Shown here: positions 1 to 5,213 of the stretch, one piece after another | Position numbering within the stretch: position 1 is the first letter of the stretch | Layout: every line of letters starts with the position of its first letter | Source of the DNA: Bacilli bacterium | GTDB taxonomy: Bacteria > Bacillota_I > Bacilli_A > RF39 > UBA660 | Assembly: GCA_900772445.1 (NCBI GenBank) | Contig: CAAHEL010000074.1 | Span: 1 to 5,336 of the forward strand | Length of the DNA stretch: 5,336 nt | Reading direction: 5' to 3' | Position numbers and translations under genes: made by a program | Notes under the pieces: model-generated | Seen by the model: only the letters and a program-made list of their open reading frames with translations | What the model was told of the DNA's origin: nothing | Database searches by the model: none

Positions 1-1
1 T

Positions 2-1504
2 TTCCCAATATATACTAATTTTGACTTAAACAATTATCAAACATTTTATAAAGTATATCTATGGATAGATGGAGATGCAATAGATAGTAATAAAATGATA
101 TCTAATGAAGTAATATCTATAGAAATAAGTTCACAAGCAAGTGATACTTCTGGTGAAATACCAACTCCTACAGTTATTAAAGCAAATTCACCTGATTTAG
201 TTGATGGTTTAATACCGGTAACATATAATGCAACAACAGCAAAATGGGTAAAAGCAGATGCAACAAATGGAAATAATTCTTGGTATGATTATGATGAAAA
301 ACAATGGGCGAATGCTGTACTTGTAACAAATACAAATAGAAGTACATATCAAAGTGCAGCGACAGGTACAACTATAGCAGACTCGGACATTTTAGCATTT
401 TATGTATGGATACCAAGATATAAATACAAGGTATGGAATAAAGATAAAGTAATGGGAACTGCTTCATATGATGCATACAATACTGGAATAGACATAGTAT
501 TTGAAAGTGGAACAAATTCAACAGGAACAATAACTTGTACTTATAATTTTAGTGCTAATATAGAAACTACAGCAGCAGAAACTTGTACTGGTTCAAACGG
601 AGACTATTATACACATCCAGCATTTACATTTGGAGATACAGAACTAAAAGGATTTTGGATAGGCAAGTTTGAATTATCAAGCGAAACACCTAGTGCAACA
701 GATGGTGGGGGAGGTTCCACAACATTAACCCCAAGAATACTACCAAATGTTGCATCTTGGCGTGCAAATAGTATAGGAAATTTCTTTACAGTAGTTCAAA
801 ATATGCAAACATCAAATAATATTTATGGATTATCTACTGATAGTACCAATACAGACTCACATTTAATAAATAATATGGAGTGGGGAGCAGCAGCATATCT
901 AACTAATTCTAATTATGGAAGATGCTCTGGAGGAGCCTGTACCGAAGTAACAATAAATAATTGTTCCACTTATGTAACAGGAATAGGTGGAGATTCTGTA
1001 GATGAAGGTCAATCATCAACAACTTGTACGACAGATGCGAATAAATATAACGGAGAAAAAGGATTACTAGCATCCACAACAGGAAACATATATGGAGTAT
1101 ATGATATGCACGGAGGGGTACGGGAATATGTAATGGGAAATATATCGAATAACCAGAGTGATGCCACTAGTTTTTCTGATGCTTGGTTTAATAATACCGC
1201 AAATAATAAATATATAACATTGTATTATGCCAATACTTCTGATAATGAATATTGTGAAGACCAAACAGCATATAATGTTGGTAAACTGGGAGATGCAACT
1301 AGTGAAGTGGTTTTAACTTCTGGTTATAGTGGAACTGGATGGTATATGAGTGGAATGTCTTTTCCTTGCTTTACTGATGGCTGGTTTCTGAGAGGAAATT
1401 CTTTTGCCAGTCAAAGTGGTAGTATATTTTCATTTGTTGGCGATATTGGTGGGACTACATCCTATAGTACATCTCGCGCTGTTCTTGTTGGTTTATCTTC
1501 TTAA
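2..1504 (+). CDS. Surface-type protein with C-terminal FGE-sulfatase (SUMF1)/C-type-lectin-like domain, 5' partial
   Basis: The reading frame is open from the left edge of the window, so the ATG at 95 is probably internal. 500 codons are visible before TAA. The first visible part (FYKVYLWIDGDAID, nt 38-79) resembles the end of a secreted beta-rich domain. Next comes a Trp/Tyr-rich stretch (WYDYDEKQW, then FYVWIPRYKYKVW at about nt 398-436). The C-terminal half has the FGE-sulfatase pattern: GLLASTTGNIYGVYDMHGGVREYVMGN (shown in parts: GVYDMHGG, nt 1094-1117; REYVMGN, nt 1121-1141) and the closing WFLRGNSF ... SRAVL block (nt 1382-1486). In formylglycine-generating enzymes this fold oxidises a sulfatase cysteine. 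Here the terminal block lacks the paired catalytic cysteines, so a binding or adhesin role is more likely. No LPXTG motif or membrane tail is seen at the C-terminus, and any signal peptide lies outside the window. The domain call is good; the function is inferred. Confidence 0.8.
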   Translation, partial: FPIYTNFDLNNYQTFYKVYLWIDGDAIDSNKMISNEVISIEISSQASDTSGEIPTPTVIKANSPDLVDGLIPVTYNATTAKWVKADATNGNNSWYDYDEKQWANAVLVTNTNRSTYQSAATGTTIADSDILAFYVWIPRYKYKVWNKDKVMGTASYDAYNTGIDIVFESGTNSTGTITCTYNFSANIETTAAETCTGSNGDYYTHPAFTFGDTELKGFWIGKFELSSETPSATDGGGGSTTLTPRILPNVASWRANSIGNFFTVVQNMQTSNNIYGLSTDSTNTDSHLINNMEWGAAAYLTNSNYGRCSGGACTEVTINNCSTYVTGIGGDSVDEGQSSTTCTTDANKYNGEKGLLASTTGNIYGVYDMHGGVREYVMGNISNNQSDATSFSDAWFNNTANNKYITLYYANTSDNEYCEDQTAYNVGKLGDATSEVVLTSGYSGTGWYMSGMSFPCFTDGWFLRGNSFASQSGSIFSFVGDIGGTTSYSTSRAVLVGLSS

Positions 1505-1577
1505 CTCAAAAATAATATTTAATAGTATAATAAAAGACAAAAAATAGAATAATAATTATTTAAAAAATATATTATAT

Positions 1578-1615
1578 AAAATTATAGAGATTTATTCTTT
1601 ATAATTTTTATTATT
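1578..1615 (+). terminator. AU-rich intrinsic terminator after the FGE-like gene
   Basis: A 13-bp stem pairs 1578-1590 (AAAATTATAGAGA) with 1596-1608, with one G·T wobble and a 5-nt loop. A T-rich stretch follows (1605-1617, broken by single A residues). It lies about 75 bp after the stop of the upstream gene and just before the ABC operon. The stem has little GC, so strength is uncertain. The region between the stop and this hairpin (1505-1577) is plain AT-rich spacer. Confidence 0.55.
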
Positions 1616-1626
1616 TTTGATATAAT
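1598..1626 (+). promoter_or_regulatory. Sigma-A-type promoter of the ABC operon
   Basis: A perfect TATAAT -10 (1621-1626) lies 17 bp after TTTATA (1598-1603, 4 of 6 matches to TTGACA). The -35 sits inside the 3' arm of the terminator hairpin, so the end of one transcription unit and the start of the next overlap. Transcription would begin near 1632-1635, almost on the GGGAGG ribosome site (1632-1637). That implies a very short leader and makes the upstream in-frame ATG at 1625, which overlaps the -10 box, untenable as the start. Confidence 0.6.
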
Positions 1627-1642
1627 GTTATGGGAGGTATAT

Positions 1643-2542
1643 ATGTTAAGAGTTGAGGGAGTAACTAAAAAATATGGTGATTTAGTTGCAGTAAATAATT
1701 TATCTTTTAGTGTTAATGATGGTGAGATATTTGGGTTACTTGGGTTAAATGGAGCAGGTAAGACAACTACTTTTAGAATGATTTTAGGATTATTAGATGA
1801 TTATACTGGTAATATTTATTTAGATGATAAAAAGATAGATTATAGTGTTACTGATAAGATAGGTTTTCTTACTGAAGAAAGAAGTTTATTAACTAAATTA
1901 ACTGTTTTAGAGCAAATAAAATTTTATGGTGTATTAAAGGGGATGAAGGAAAGTGACATTGAGAATAAATTAGATTATTATTTAGATTTATTTAATGTTA
2001 AGGAATATAAGAATAAAAAGATAAAGGAATTATCTAAAGGTAATCAACAAAAAATACAATTTATATCTTCAATTATTCACGAACCTAAATTACTTATTTT
2101 AGATGAACCTTTTTCTGGATTAGACCCTTTAAATGTGGAATTATTTAAGAAGGTAATTATTGATTTAAAGAATAAGGGAACTAGTATTATATTTTCTTCT
2201 CATAGGATGGAACATGTTGAATTATTTTGTGATAAGATAGTAGTGTTAGTTCACGGTAATAGTGTATTAGAGGGTTATATTAAGGATATAAAGGATAATT
2301 ATAAGAAGAAAAATATTTTTGTAATTGGAGATATTAATAAGAAAGAAATAGAAAAGGAAAAAGGTGTAGTTAGTGTTTCATATGAAAAAGGGGAATATAT
2401 TATAAAAATAGAAGATGAGAAATATGTAAGTAATATTTTTAAAAAGATATCTAAATATGATAATATAACTAAATTTTGTGTTGAAGATGCTAGTTTAAAT
2501 GAGATATTTGTTAGTGTAGTAGGTGAAAACTATGAGGGATAA
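1643..2542 (+). CDS. ABC transporter ATP-binding protein, NatA/YhaQ-like
   Basis: Cytoplasmic ATPase subunit (299 aa) that would power the ABC-2 permease encoded next. Walker A is GLNGAGKTT (residues 34-42), the signature is LSKGNQQK (130-137), Walker B is LLILDEP (150-156), the D-loop is SGLDP (158-162) and the switch histidine is H187 (SSHRMEH). The usual Q-loop glutamine is replaced by FLTEER (75-80), which matches the YLPEER form known in the NatA/YhaQ group. Residues from about 220 to the end fit the extra C-terminal domain (DUF4162 type) of this subfamily. The start is set at 1643 because GGGAGG at 1632-1637 lies 5 nt before this ATG. An ATG six codons upstream sits in the promoter. The gene overlaps the permease by 11 bp. 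The substrate cannot be read from sequence; relatives export Na+, drugs or peptides. Confidence 0.93.
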   Translation: MLRVEGVTKKYGDLVAVNNLSFSVNDGEIFGLLGLNGAGKTTTFRMILGLLDDYTGNIYLDDKKIDYSVTDKIGFLTEERSLLTKLTVLEQIKFYGVLKGMKESDIENKLDYYLDLFNVKEYKNKKIKELSKGNQQKIQFISSIIHEPKLLILDEPFSGLDPLNVELFKKVIIDLKNKGTSIIFSSHRMEHVELFCDKIVVLVHGNSVLEGYIKDIKDNYKKKNIFVIGDINKKEIEKEKGVVSVSYEKGEYIIKIEDEKYVSNIFKKISKYDNITKFCVEDASLNEIFVSVVGENYEG

Positions 2543-3845
2543 ATTAAGATATTTAACTAAAATGAGTTTAGATAAGAAATTTAAGTCTAAATGGTTTTAT
2601 GTAGCAAATATTATTATTTGTATTATTTTAGTGGGTTTAATTAATATAGATAGTATTATTAAGTTTTTTGGGGGAGATTTTGATGAAAAAACTAATATTA
2701 TTGTAATTGATAATACTAATAATACTTATAATGATTTTAAAAATACTTATGAAACTTCGAATGGTATTATTAGTGAAGTATCTGGAGAAGTAGATATTAC
2801 TTTATCTAATCTTACTCCTAAAGAAGAAGAAGAAAATTTAAAAGAAAAAGATAAGAATATATTACTTGTAATAGATAATGATAGTGATAATTTTATCAAA
2901 GCAAAGGTTATTGTTAATAAGAGTGTAGATACTGTTATTTATCAATTAATTAGTGCTAGTTTAAATCAAGTTAAAAGTGTTAAAGCATTAGATTATTATG
3001 GTATAGACCAAGAGAAAATGTTATTAATAGAAAAAGGTATTTCAATAGAAAAAATTAGTTTAGATGATTCAAGAACAATTGATGAAAATATGGAATTATT
3101 TATGGGTACGGTATTTCCTATTTTGATACTTCCATTCTTTATGTTAACTATATTTTTAGTTCAAATGATAGGGGCAGAAATAAATGAAGAAAAGACTACT
3201 AAATCTATGGAAATAATAATATCTAATGTATCTCCTGCTACACATTTTACTTCGAAATTATTAGCAGGTAATATATTTGTAATTACTCAAGGTTTATTAC
3301 TTATTGCCTATGCTTTATTAGGAGTAGGAGTTAGAATATTAATTAGTGGTAGTAGTGATATATTAGGTAGTTCATCAGTAATTAGTGATTTTGTTTCTGG
3401 ACTAGATGGAGTAGGTATTATGGATAAAATATCTACGATTATTCCTTTATCATTAATTCTTATGTTAGTTACATTTGTAGCATATTCACTACTTGCAGGA
3501 ATACTTGCTTCGATGACTACTAATATGGAAGATTTTCAACAAACTCAAACACCAATTGTCATAGTTAGTTTACTAGGTTATTATTTATCTATGATGGCAG
3601 TTATGTTTGATGGAAGTATTTTTATTAGAGTTTTATCTTATGTACCATTTATATCAGCATTACTTTCTCCGACATTGCTTGCTTTAGGACAAATAGGAAT
3701 TATTGATATAATAATATCTATATTGTTATCTAGTGGAGTAGTATATTTGTTATATAAATATGGTCTTAAAATATATAAAGTTGGAATATTAAATTATTCC
3801 TCAACTAATCTATGGAAAAAGATGTTTAAAGCAATAAAAAAATAA
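2532..3845 (+). CDS. ABC-2 type permease, NatB/YhaP-like
   Basis: Integral membrane partner of the preceding ATPase, 437 aa. An N-terminal helix (about residues 22-39) is followed by a roughly 150-residue extracytoplasmic region rich in Asn, Asp and Lys (about 45-188). Then comes a hydrophobic C-terminal bundle with helices at about 192-213, 244-270, 303-327, 341-359, 368-386 and 388-408. The coupling segment INEEKTTKSMEIIISNVSP (217-235) is the typical EEK...E-loop of the ABC2_membrane_3/NatB family and supports the pairing with a NatA-like ATPase. The chosen ATG (2532) has AGGTGA six nt upstream. A GTG three codons earlier (2523) is in frame but has no SD site. The 11-bp overlap with the ATPase implies translational coupling. 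The tRNA-Thr follows only 17 nt after the stop with no clear promoter of its own. Confidence 0.92.
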   Translation: MRDKLRYLTKMSLDKKFKSKWFYVANIIICIILVGLINIDSIIKFFGGDFDEKTNIIVIDNTNNTYNDFKNTYETSNGIISEVSGEVDITLSNLTPKEEEENLKEKDKNILLVIDNDSDNFIKAKVIVNKSVDTVIYQLISASLNQVKSVKALDYYGIDQEKMLLIEKGISIEKISLDDSRTIDENMELFMGTVFPILILPFFMLTIFLVQMIGAEINEEKTTKSMEIIISNVSPATHFTSKLLAGNIFVITQGLLLIAYALLGVGVRILISGSSDILGSSSVISDFVSGLDGVGIMDKISTIIPLSLILMLVTFVAYSLLAGILASMTTNMEDFQQTQTPIVIVSLLGYYLSMMAVMFDGSIFIRVLSYVPFISALLSPTLLALGQIGIIDIIISILLSSGVVYLLYKYGLKIYKVGILNYSSTNLWKKMFKAIKK

Positions 3846-3860
3846 GAGATTTTTCTCTTT
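3844..3860 (+). other. Small hairpin between permease and tRNA-Thr
   Basis: A 6-bp stem (AAGAGA 3844-3849 with TCTCTT 3854-3859) around a TTTT loop starts within the permease stop codon. There is no U tract on the plus strand before the tRNA, so it is a poor rightward terminator and would allow read-through into the tRNA. Read on the minus strand it is followed by a T-run (3836-3842 complement), so it could stop leftward transcripts. Confidence 0.35.
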
Positions 3861-3862
3861 AT

Positions 3863-3936
3863 GCCAAATTAGTTTAATGGTAGAATAAATCACTCGTAAT
3901 GATTAGACATAGGTTCGATTCCTATATTTGGCACCA
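3863..3936 (+). tRNA. tRNA-Thr (anticodon CGT)
   Basis: Complete cloverleaf. The 7-bp acceptor is GCCAAAT (3863-3869) with ATTTGGC (3926-3932). The discriminator is A3933, and CCA is encoded at 3934-3936. The D arm is GTTT/GAAT with a small 7-nt loop. The anticodon stem is AATCA/TGATT with loop CTCGTAA, giving anticodon CGT (reads ACG, Thr). The variable loop is short (4 nt). The T arm is ATAGG-TTCGATT-CCTAT. No separate promoter is obvious in the 17-nt gap from the permease, so it may depend on read-through from the ABC operon. The last four bases also form the start of a 70-bp direct repeat. Confidence 0.95.
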
Positions 3937-4002
3937 TAATTTATATGTAACTTAAATATTTGGTTTGGGTGGTGGATACTAACTAGAAATAGTTAGTTTT
4001 TT
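3933..4002 (+). repeat. 70-bp perfect direct repeat, copy 1 (next to tRNA-Thr)
   Basis: Identical over all 70 bases to 4793-4862; start-to-start distance is 860 bp. The block contains the tRNA ACCA end, an AT-rich stretch, a G-rich run (GGTTTGGGTGGTGG, 3962-3975) and a terminator hairpin. Identity ends at once on both sides: C3932 versus T4792 on the left, and T4003 versus A4863 on the right. Together the two copies enclose the whole toxin-antitoxin module. Confidence 0.95.
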
Positions 4003-4004
4003 TT
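3978..4004 (+). terminator. Intrinsic terminator of tRNA-Thr
   Basis: A perfect 8-bp stem ACTAACTA (3978-3985) with TAGTTAGT (3990-3997), closed by a GAAA tetraloop, is followed directly by seven T residues (3998-4004). It sits about 40 nt after the tRNA and would end its transcript, and that of the ABC operon on read-through. It lies inside the 70-bp repeat. Confidence 0.85.
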
Positions 4005-4038
4005 AACATCTATAATTTAAAGAATATAATTTTGAATA

Positions 4039-4080
4039 TTGCATATAATATTATTGCAAATATTTTGCACGTGCATTGCA
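4039..4080 (+). promoter_or_regulatory. Array of TTGCA boxes, probable antitoxin operator
   Basis: TTGCA occurs at 4039, 4054, 4065 and 4076. The last three are spaced exactly 11 bp apart, about one helical turn. Between the third and fourth boxes lies the perfect 10-bp palindrome TGCACGTGCA (4066-4075). The array ends 2 bp before the -35 box of the antitoxin promoter. DinJ/RelB ribbon-helix-helix antitoxins normally repress their own operon, so this is the natural operator candidate. Binding is inferred. Confidence 0.5.
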
Positions 4081-4081
4081 C

Positions 4082-4110
4082 TTGACTTTTTCTTTAAAAT
4101 ATAGTATTAT
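4082..4110 (+). promoter_or_regulatory. Promoter of the antitoxin-toxin operon
   Basis: TTGACT (4082-4087, 5 of 6 matches) and TATTAT (4105-4110, 5 of 6) are separated by exactly 17 bp. The predicted start near 4117 falls just at the SD run GAGGAGGG (4118-4125). This rules out the in-frame TTG at 4076 as a start, since it lies upstream of the promoter, and favours GTG at 4133. Confidence 0.75.
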
Positions 4111-4132
4111 TATTTACGAGGAGGGATATATT

Positions 4133-4426
4133 GTGAATACTATATCTAATACTACTAATATGACTATCAGAATAGACAAAGATTTAAAAAACAGTGTAGA
4201 TAATTTGTTTAAAAATTTAGGGACAAATACTAATTCTGCTATTAATATGTTTTTGAGACAATGTGAAAGAGAGCAAGGACTTGTTTTTACTCCTAGTATG
4301 AATCAAACTCCTAGTAAAGAATTGTTGGAATCTTTACAAGAAATAGAAGACTACAAAAATGGTAAAATCAAATTGGATAGTTATGATGATGTAAAAACTT
4401 TAAGAAGAAATTTAATTGATGACTAA
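4133..4426 (+). CDS. dinJ: Type II antitoxin, RelB/DinJ family
   Basis: A 97-aa antitoxin that should bind and neutralise the YafQ-type toxin encoded next and repress the shared promoter. The N-terminal ribbon-helix-helix is clear: strand NMTIRIDKDLK (residues 9-19), then helices through VDNLFKNLGTNTNSAINMFLRQC (about 22-44), the typical DinJ layout ending before GLVFTPS. The C-terminal half is charged and would wrap the toxin. The start is GTG at 4133, 7 nt after the SD run. Alternative upstream starts lie in or before the promoter. The end overlaps the toxin start by 8 bp. The module lies between two 70-bp direct repeats downstream of a tRNA, which suggests horizontal acquisition. The symbol reflects family and partner; orthology was not tested. 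Confidence 0.93.
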   Translation: MNTISNTTNMTIRIDKDLKNSVDNLFKNLGTNTNSAINMFLRQCEREQGLVFTPSMNQTPSKELLESLQEIEDYKNGKIKLDSYDDVKTLRRNLIDD

Positions 4427-4712
4427 TAAAAAATTTACTTTAGTTTTATCTAATAATTTTAAAAAGCAATATAAAAAAGTTGCTAAACAAGGTAAAGATT
4501 TAGATAAAATAGATGAAGTAATTGACAAATTAGCACGATGTGAACCACTAGACCTAAAATATAGAGATCATAACTTAATCAATGATAAATATTATAAAAA
4601 TTGTAGAGAATGTCATATAGAACCAGATTGGTTACTTGTATATCAATATGAGGATGATAAACTTAATCTTTTATTAATTGCTACAGGTAGTCATAGTGAA
4701 TTATTTAAATAA
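4419..4712 (+). CDS. yafQ: YafQ-family mRNA interferase toxin (RelE superfamily)
   Basis: A 97-aa toxin of the RelE fold that cleaves mRNA on the ribosome when free of its antitoxin (family knowledge). All residues implicated in E. coli YafQ catalysis have counterparts: H51 in RDHNL, H66 and D70 in ECHIEPDW, H92 in GSHSELF and F96. The C-terminal block from ECHIEPDWLLVY to GSHSELF is a near-textbook family signature, so the enzyme looks intact. The ATG at 4419 lies within the antitoxin's last codons (8-bp overlap). A TTG just before it (4416) is a possible alternative start. The SD site is weak (AAGAAG, 4402-4407), as expected for a toxin translated by coupling to the antitoxin. Confidence 0.95.
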   Translation: MTNKKFTLVLSNNFKKQYKKVAKQGKDLDKIDEVIDKLARCEPLDLKYRDHNLINDKYYKNCRECHIEPDWLLVYQYEDDKLNLLLIATGSHSELFK

Positions 4713-4730
4713 GAGTAAATTCTCTTTTTT
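4711..4730 (+). terminator. Terminator of the toxin-antitoxin operon
   Basis: A short stem AAGAG (4711-4715) with CTCTT (4722-4726) around a 6-nt loop is followed by further T residues to 4730. It begins inside the toxin stop codon, like the hairpin after the permease. The stem is only 5 bp, so termination may be partial. Confidence 0.5.
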
Positions 4731-4751
4731 ATTTAGTTAATTTTATTAAAG

Positions 4752-4778
4752 ATAGAAAAATGAAAGATTTTTTTCTAT
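4752..4778. other. 9-bp inverted repeat between toxin and second direct repeat
   Basis: ATAGAAAAA (4752-4760) pairs perfectly with TTTTTCTAT (4770-4778) around a 9-nt loop. No U tract follows. Its role is unknown; it lies 14 bp before the second direct repeat and could be an end structure of the inserted unit or chance in AT-rich DNA. Confidence 0.35.
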
Positions 4779-4792
4779 ACGAGAAATTGAAT

Positions 4793-4862
4793 ACCATAAT
4801 TTATATGTAACTTAAATATTTGGTTTGGGTGGTGGATACTAACTAGAAATAGTTAGTTTTTT
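4793..4862 (+). repeat. 70-bp perfect direct repeat, copy 2
   Basis: Same 70 bases as 3933-4002, including the ACCA start, the G-rich run (4822-4835) and the hairpin. Here no tRNA body precedes ACCA: the upstream sequence (4781-4792) does not align with the tRNA-Thr T arm or acceptor. It closes the toxin-antitoxin module on the right and abuts the truncated minus-strand frame. Confidence 0.95.
4838..4862 (+). terminator. Duplicate GAAA-loop terminator in repeat copy 2
   Basis: The same 8-bp stem (4838-4845 with 4850-4857) and GAAA loop as at 3978, followed by five T residues (4858-4862). It would act as a second stop after the weak toxin terminator and insulate the module on the right. The reverse orientation has no downstream T tract, so leftward transcripts would not be stopped here. 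Confidence 0.75.
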
Positions 4863-4921
4863 ATATTATTCATTTCATTATCAATGTAATATATCGGTTT
4901 AACTTTATCAGACAATTTCAG
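4853..4921 (-). pseudogene. Truncated antitoxin-like leader (possible Phd/YefM start)
   Basis: A minus-strand frame of 22 codons from CTG at 4921-4919 (or 20 from TTG at 4915-4913) to TAA at 4855-4853. A strong SD AAAGGAG (complement of 4930-4936) lies 8 nt before the CTG or 14 nt before the TTG. The peptide SDKVKPIYYIDNEMNN resembles the opening of Phd/YefM-type antitoxins (pattern: S-x-D/E-x-(I/V)-K-P-I-x-Y-hydrophobic). The last codons and stop fall inside the 70-bp repeat, so the frame appears to have been cut at that junction. Its promoter and operator-like sequences upstream are intact. The match is short; a chance frame or an unrelated small protein is possible. Confidence 0.3.
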
Positions 4922-4934
4922 TTATATTACTCCT

Positions 4935-4955
4935 TTGATAATATCGTTATATCAA
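4935..4955. promoter_or_regulatory. Operator-like dyad over the leftward promoter
   Basis: TTGATA (4935-4940) and TATCAA (4950-4955) form perfect 6-bp inverted half-sites with a 9-bp spacer. The dyad covers the -10 box and predicted start of the minus-strand promoter, the usual position for an autorepressing antitoxin. The bound protein is unknown. Confidence 0.4.
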
Positions 4956-4974
4956 ATGTCACTGTAAATGTCAC
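4946..4974 (-). promoter_or_regulatory. Leftward promoter before the antitoxin-like stub
   Basis: On the minus strand, GTGACA (complement of 4969-4974, 5 of 6 matches) is followed after exactly 17 bp by TATAAC (complement of 4946-4951, 5 of 6). Transcription would begin near 4939, immediately before the SD site, the same compact layout seen at the plus-strand antitoxin promoter. An alternative pair, TTTACA with GATATT, is also possible. Confidence 0.5.
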
Positions 4975-4977
4975 TGT
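4954..4977. repeat. Tandem 12-bp repeat (two copies)
   Basis: AAATGTCACTGT occurs twice head to tail with no mismatch (4954-4965 and 4966-4977). The second copy carries the -35 box of the leftward promoter. It could be a pair of regulator sites or a short slippage duplication. Confidence 0.8.
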
Positions 4978-4979
4978 AT

Positions 4980-5213
4980 TTATGTTTAAATCCTAAAAAT
5001 ATTGCTGTTTTTCTATACTTTTGTTATAATTAATTTAATTAGTAACATTATTGATTATTATCATCTTTTGTATAAACTCTATCGATTGTGACTAGATAAT
5101 TAAAAAATAAGAAAAATAATAAAAATATGGGAAAAGAATCGAATATAAATCAAGTAAATATTAACTATTTTATAAATAATTTAAGATTCATTTGAATTTA
5201 TAGCTAAAAATAA
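4980..5213. other. AT-rich intergenic region without a convincing gene
   Basis: No reading frame with a ribosome site and recognisable protein was found on either strand. The only features are a weak promoter-like pair (TTGCTG 5002-5007, 17 bp, TATAAT 5025-5030, plus strand) with nothing clear downstream, and a 22-codon frame at 5127-5195 without an SD site. It may be decayed DNA between the insertion region and the tRNA-Ser. Confidence 0.6.
5002..5030 (+). promoter_or_regulatory. Possible orphan promoter
   Basis: A perfect TATAAT at 5025-5030 lies 17 bp after TTGCTG (5002-5007), which matches only the first half of the -35 consensus. No gene follows for over 200 bp, so it is either chance, the relic of a lost gene, or the start of a small RNA. 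Confidence 0.25.

Noticed and set aside
177..371. Minus-strand 64-codon frame inside the FGE-like gene
   Set aside because: Shadow of the real frame: low-complexity Leu/His/Tyr composition, no SD site, no recognisable domain.
1067..1264. Minus-strand 65-codon frame inside the FGE-like gene
   Set aside because: Shadow frame rich in Ile and Tyr opposite the conserved FGE motif region, no SD site.
3783..3800. Perfect inverted repeat GGAATA/TATTCC near the permease end
   Set aside because: Inside coding sequence, 6-bp arms, no T tract or promoter link; likely chance.
3978..3997. Guide-RNA or tracrRNA-like hairpin (CTAGAAATAG core)
   Set aside because: The resemblance is only a GAAA tetraloop on a CTA/TAG stem; the T tract and position after the tRNA make it a terminator, and no Cas genes are present.
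4076..4132. Longer antitoxin start at TTG 4076
   Set aside because: It lies upstream of and across the promoter boxes (4082-4110) and lacks an SD site; GTG 4133 has a strong SD run and matches the family N-terminus.
4741..4796. Degenerate tRNA-Thr before the second ACCA
   Set aside because: No acceptor, T-arm or anticodon-arm similarity to the tRNA at 3863-3932 could be aligned; identity starts sharply at ACCA.
4954..4977. CRISPR-like repeat
   Set aside because: Only two 12-bp units directly abutting with no spacers; a tandem duplication or operator pair.
5127..5195. 22-codon plus-strand frame starting at ATG 5127
   Set aside because: No SD site, Asn/Ile-rich composition expected by chance in AT-rich DNA, no family recognised.
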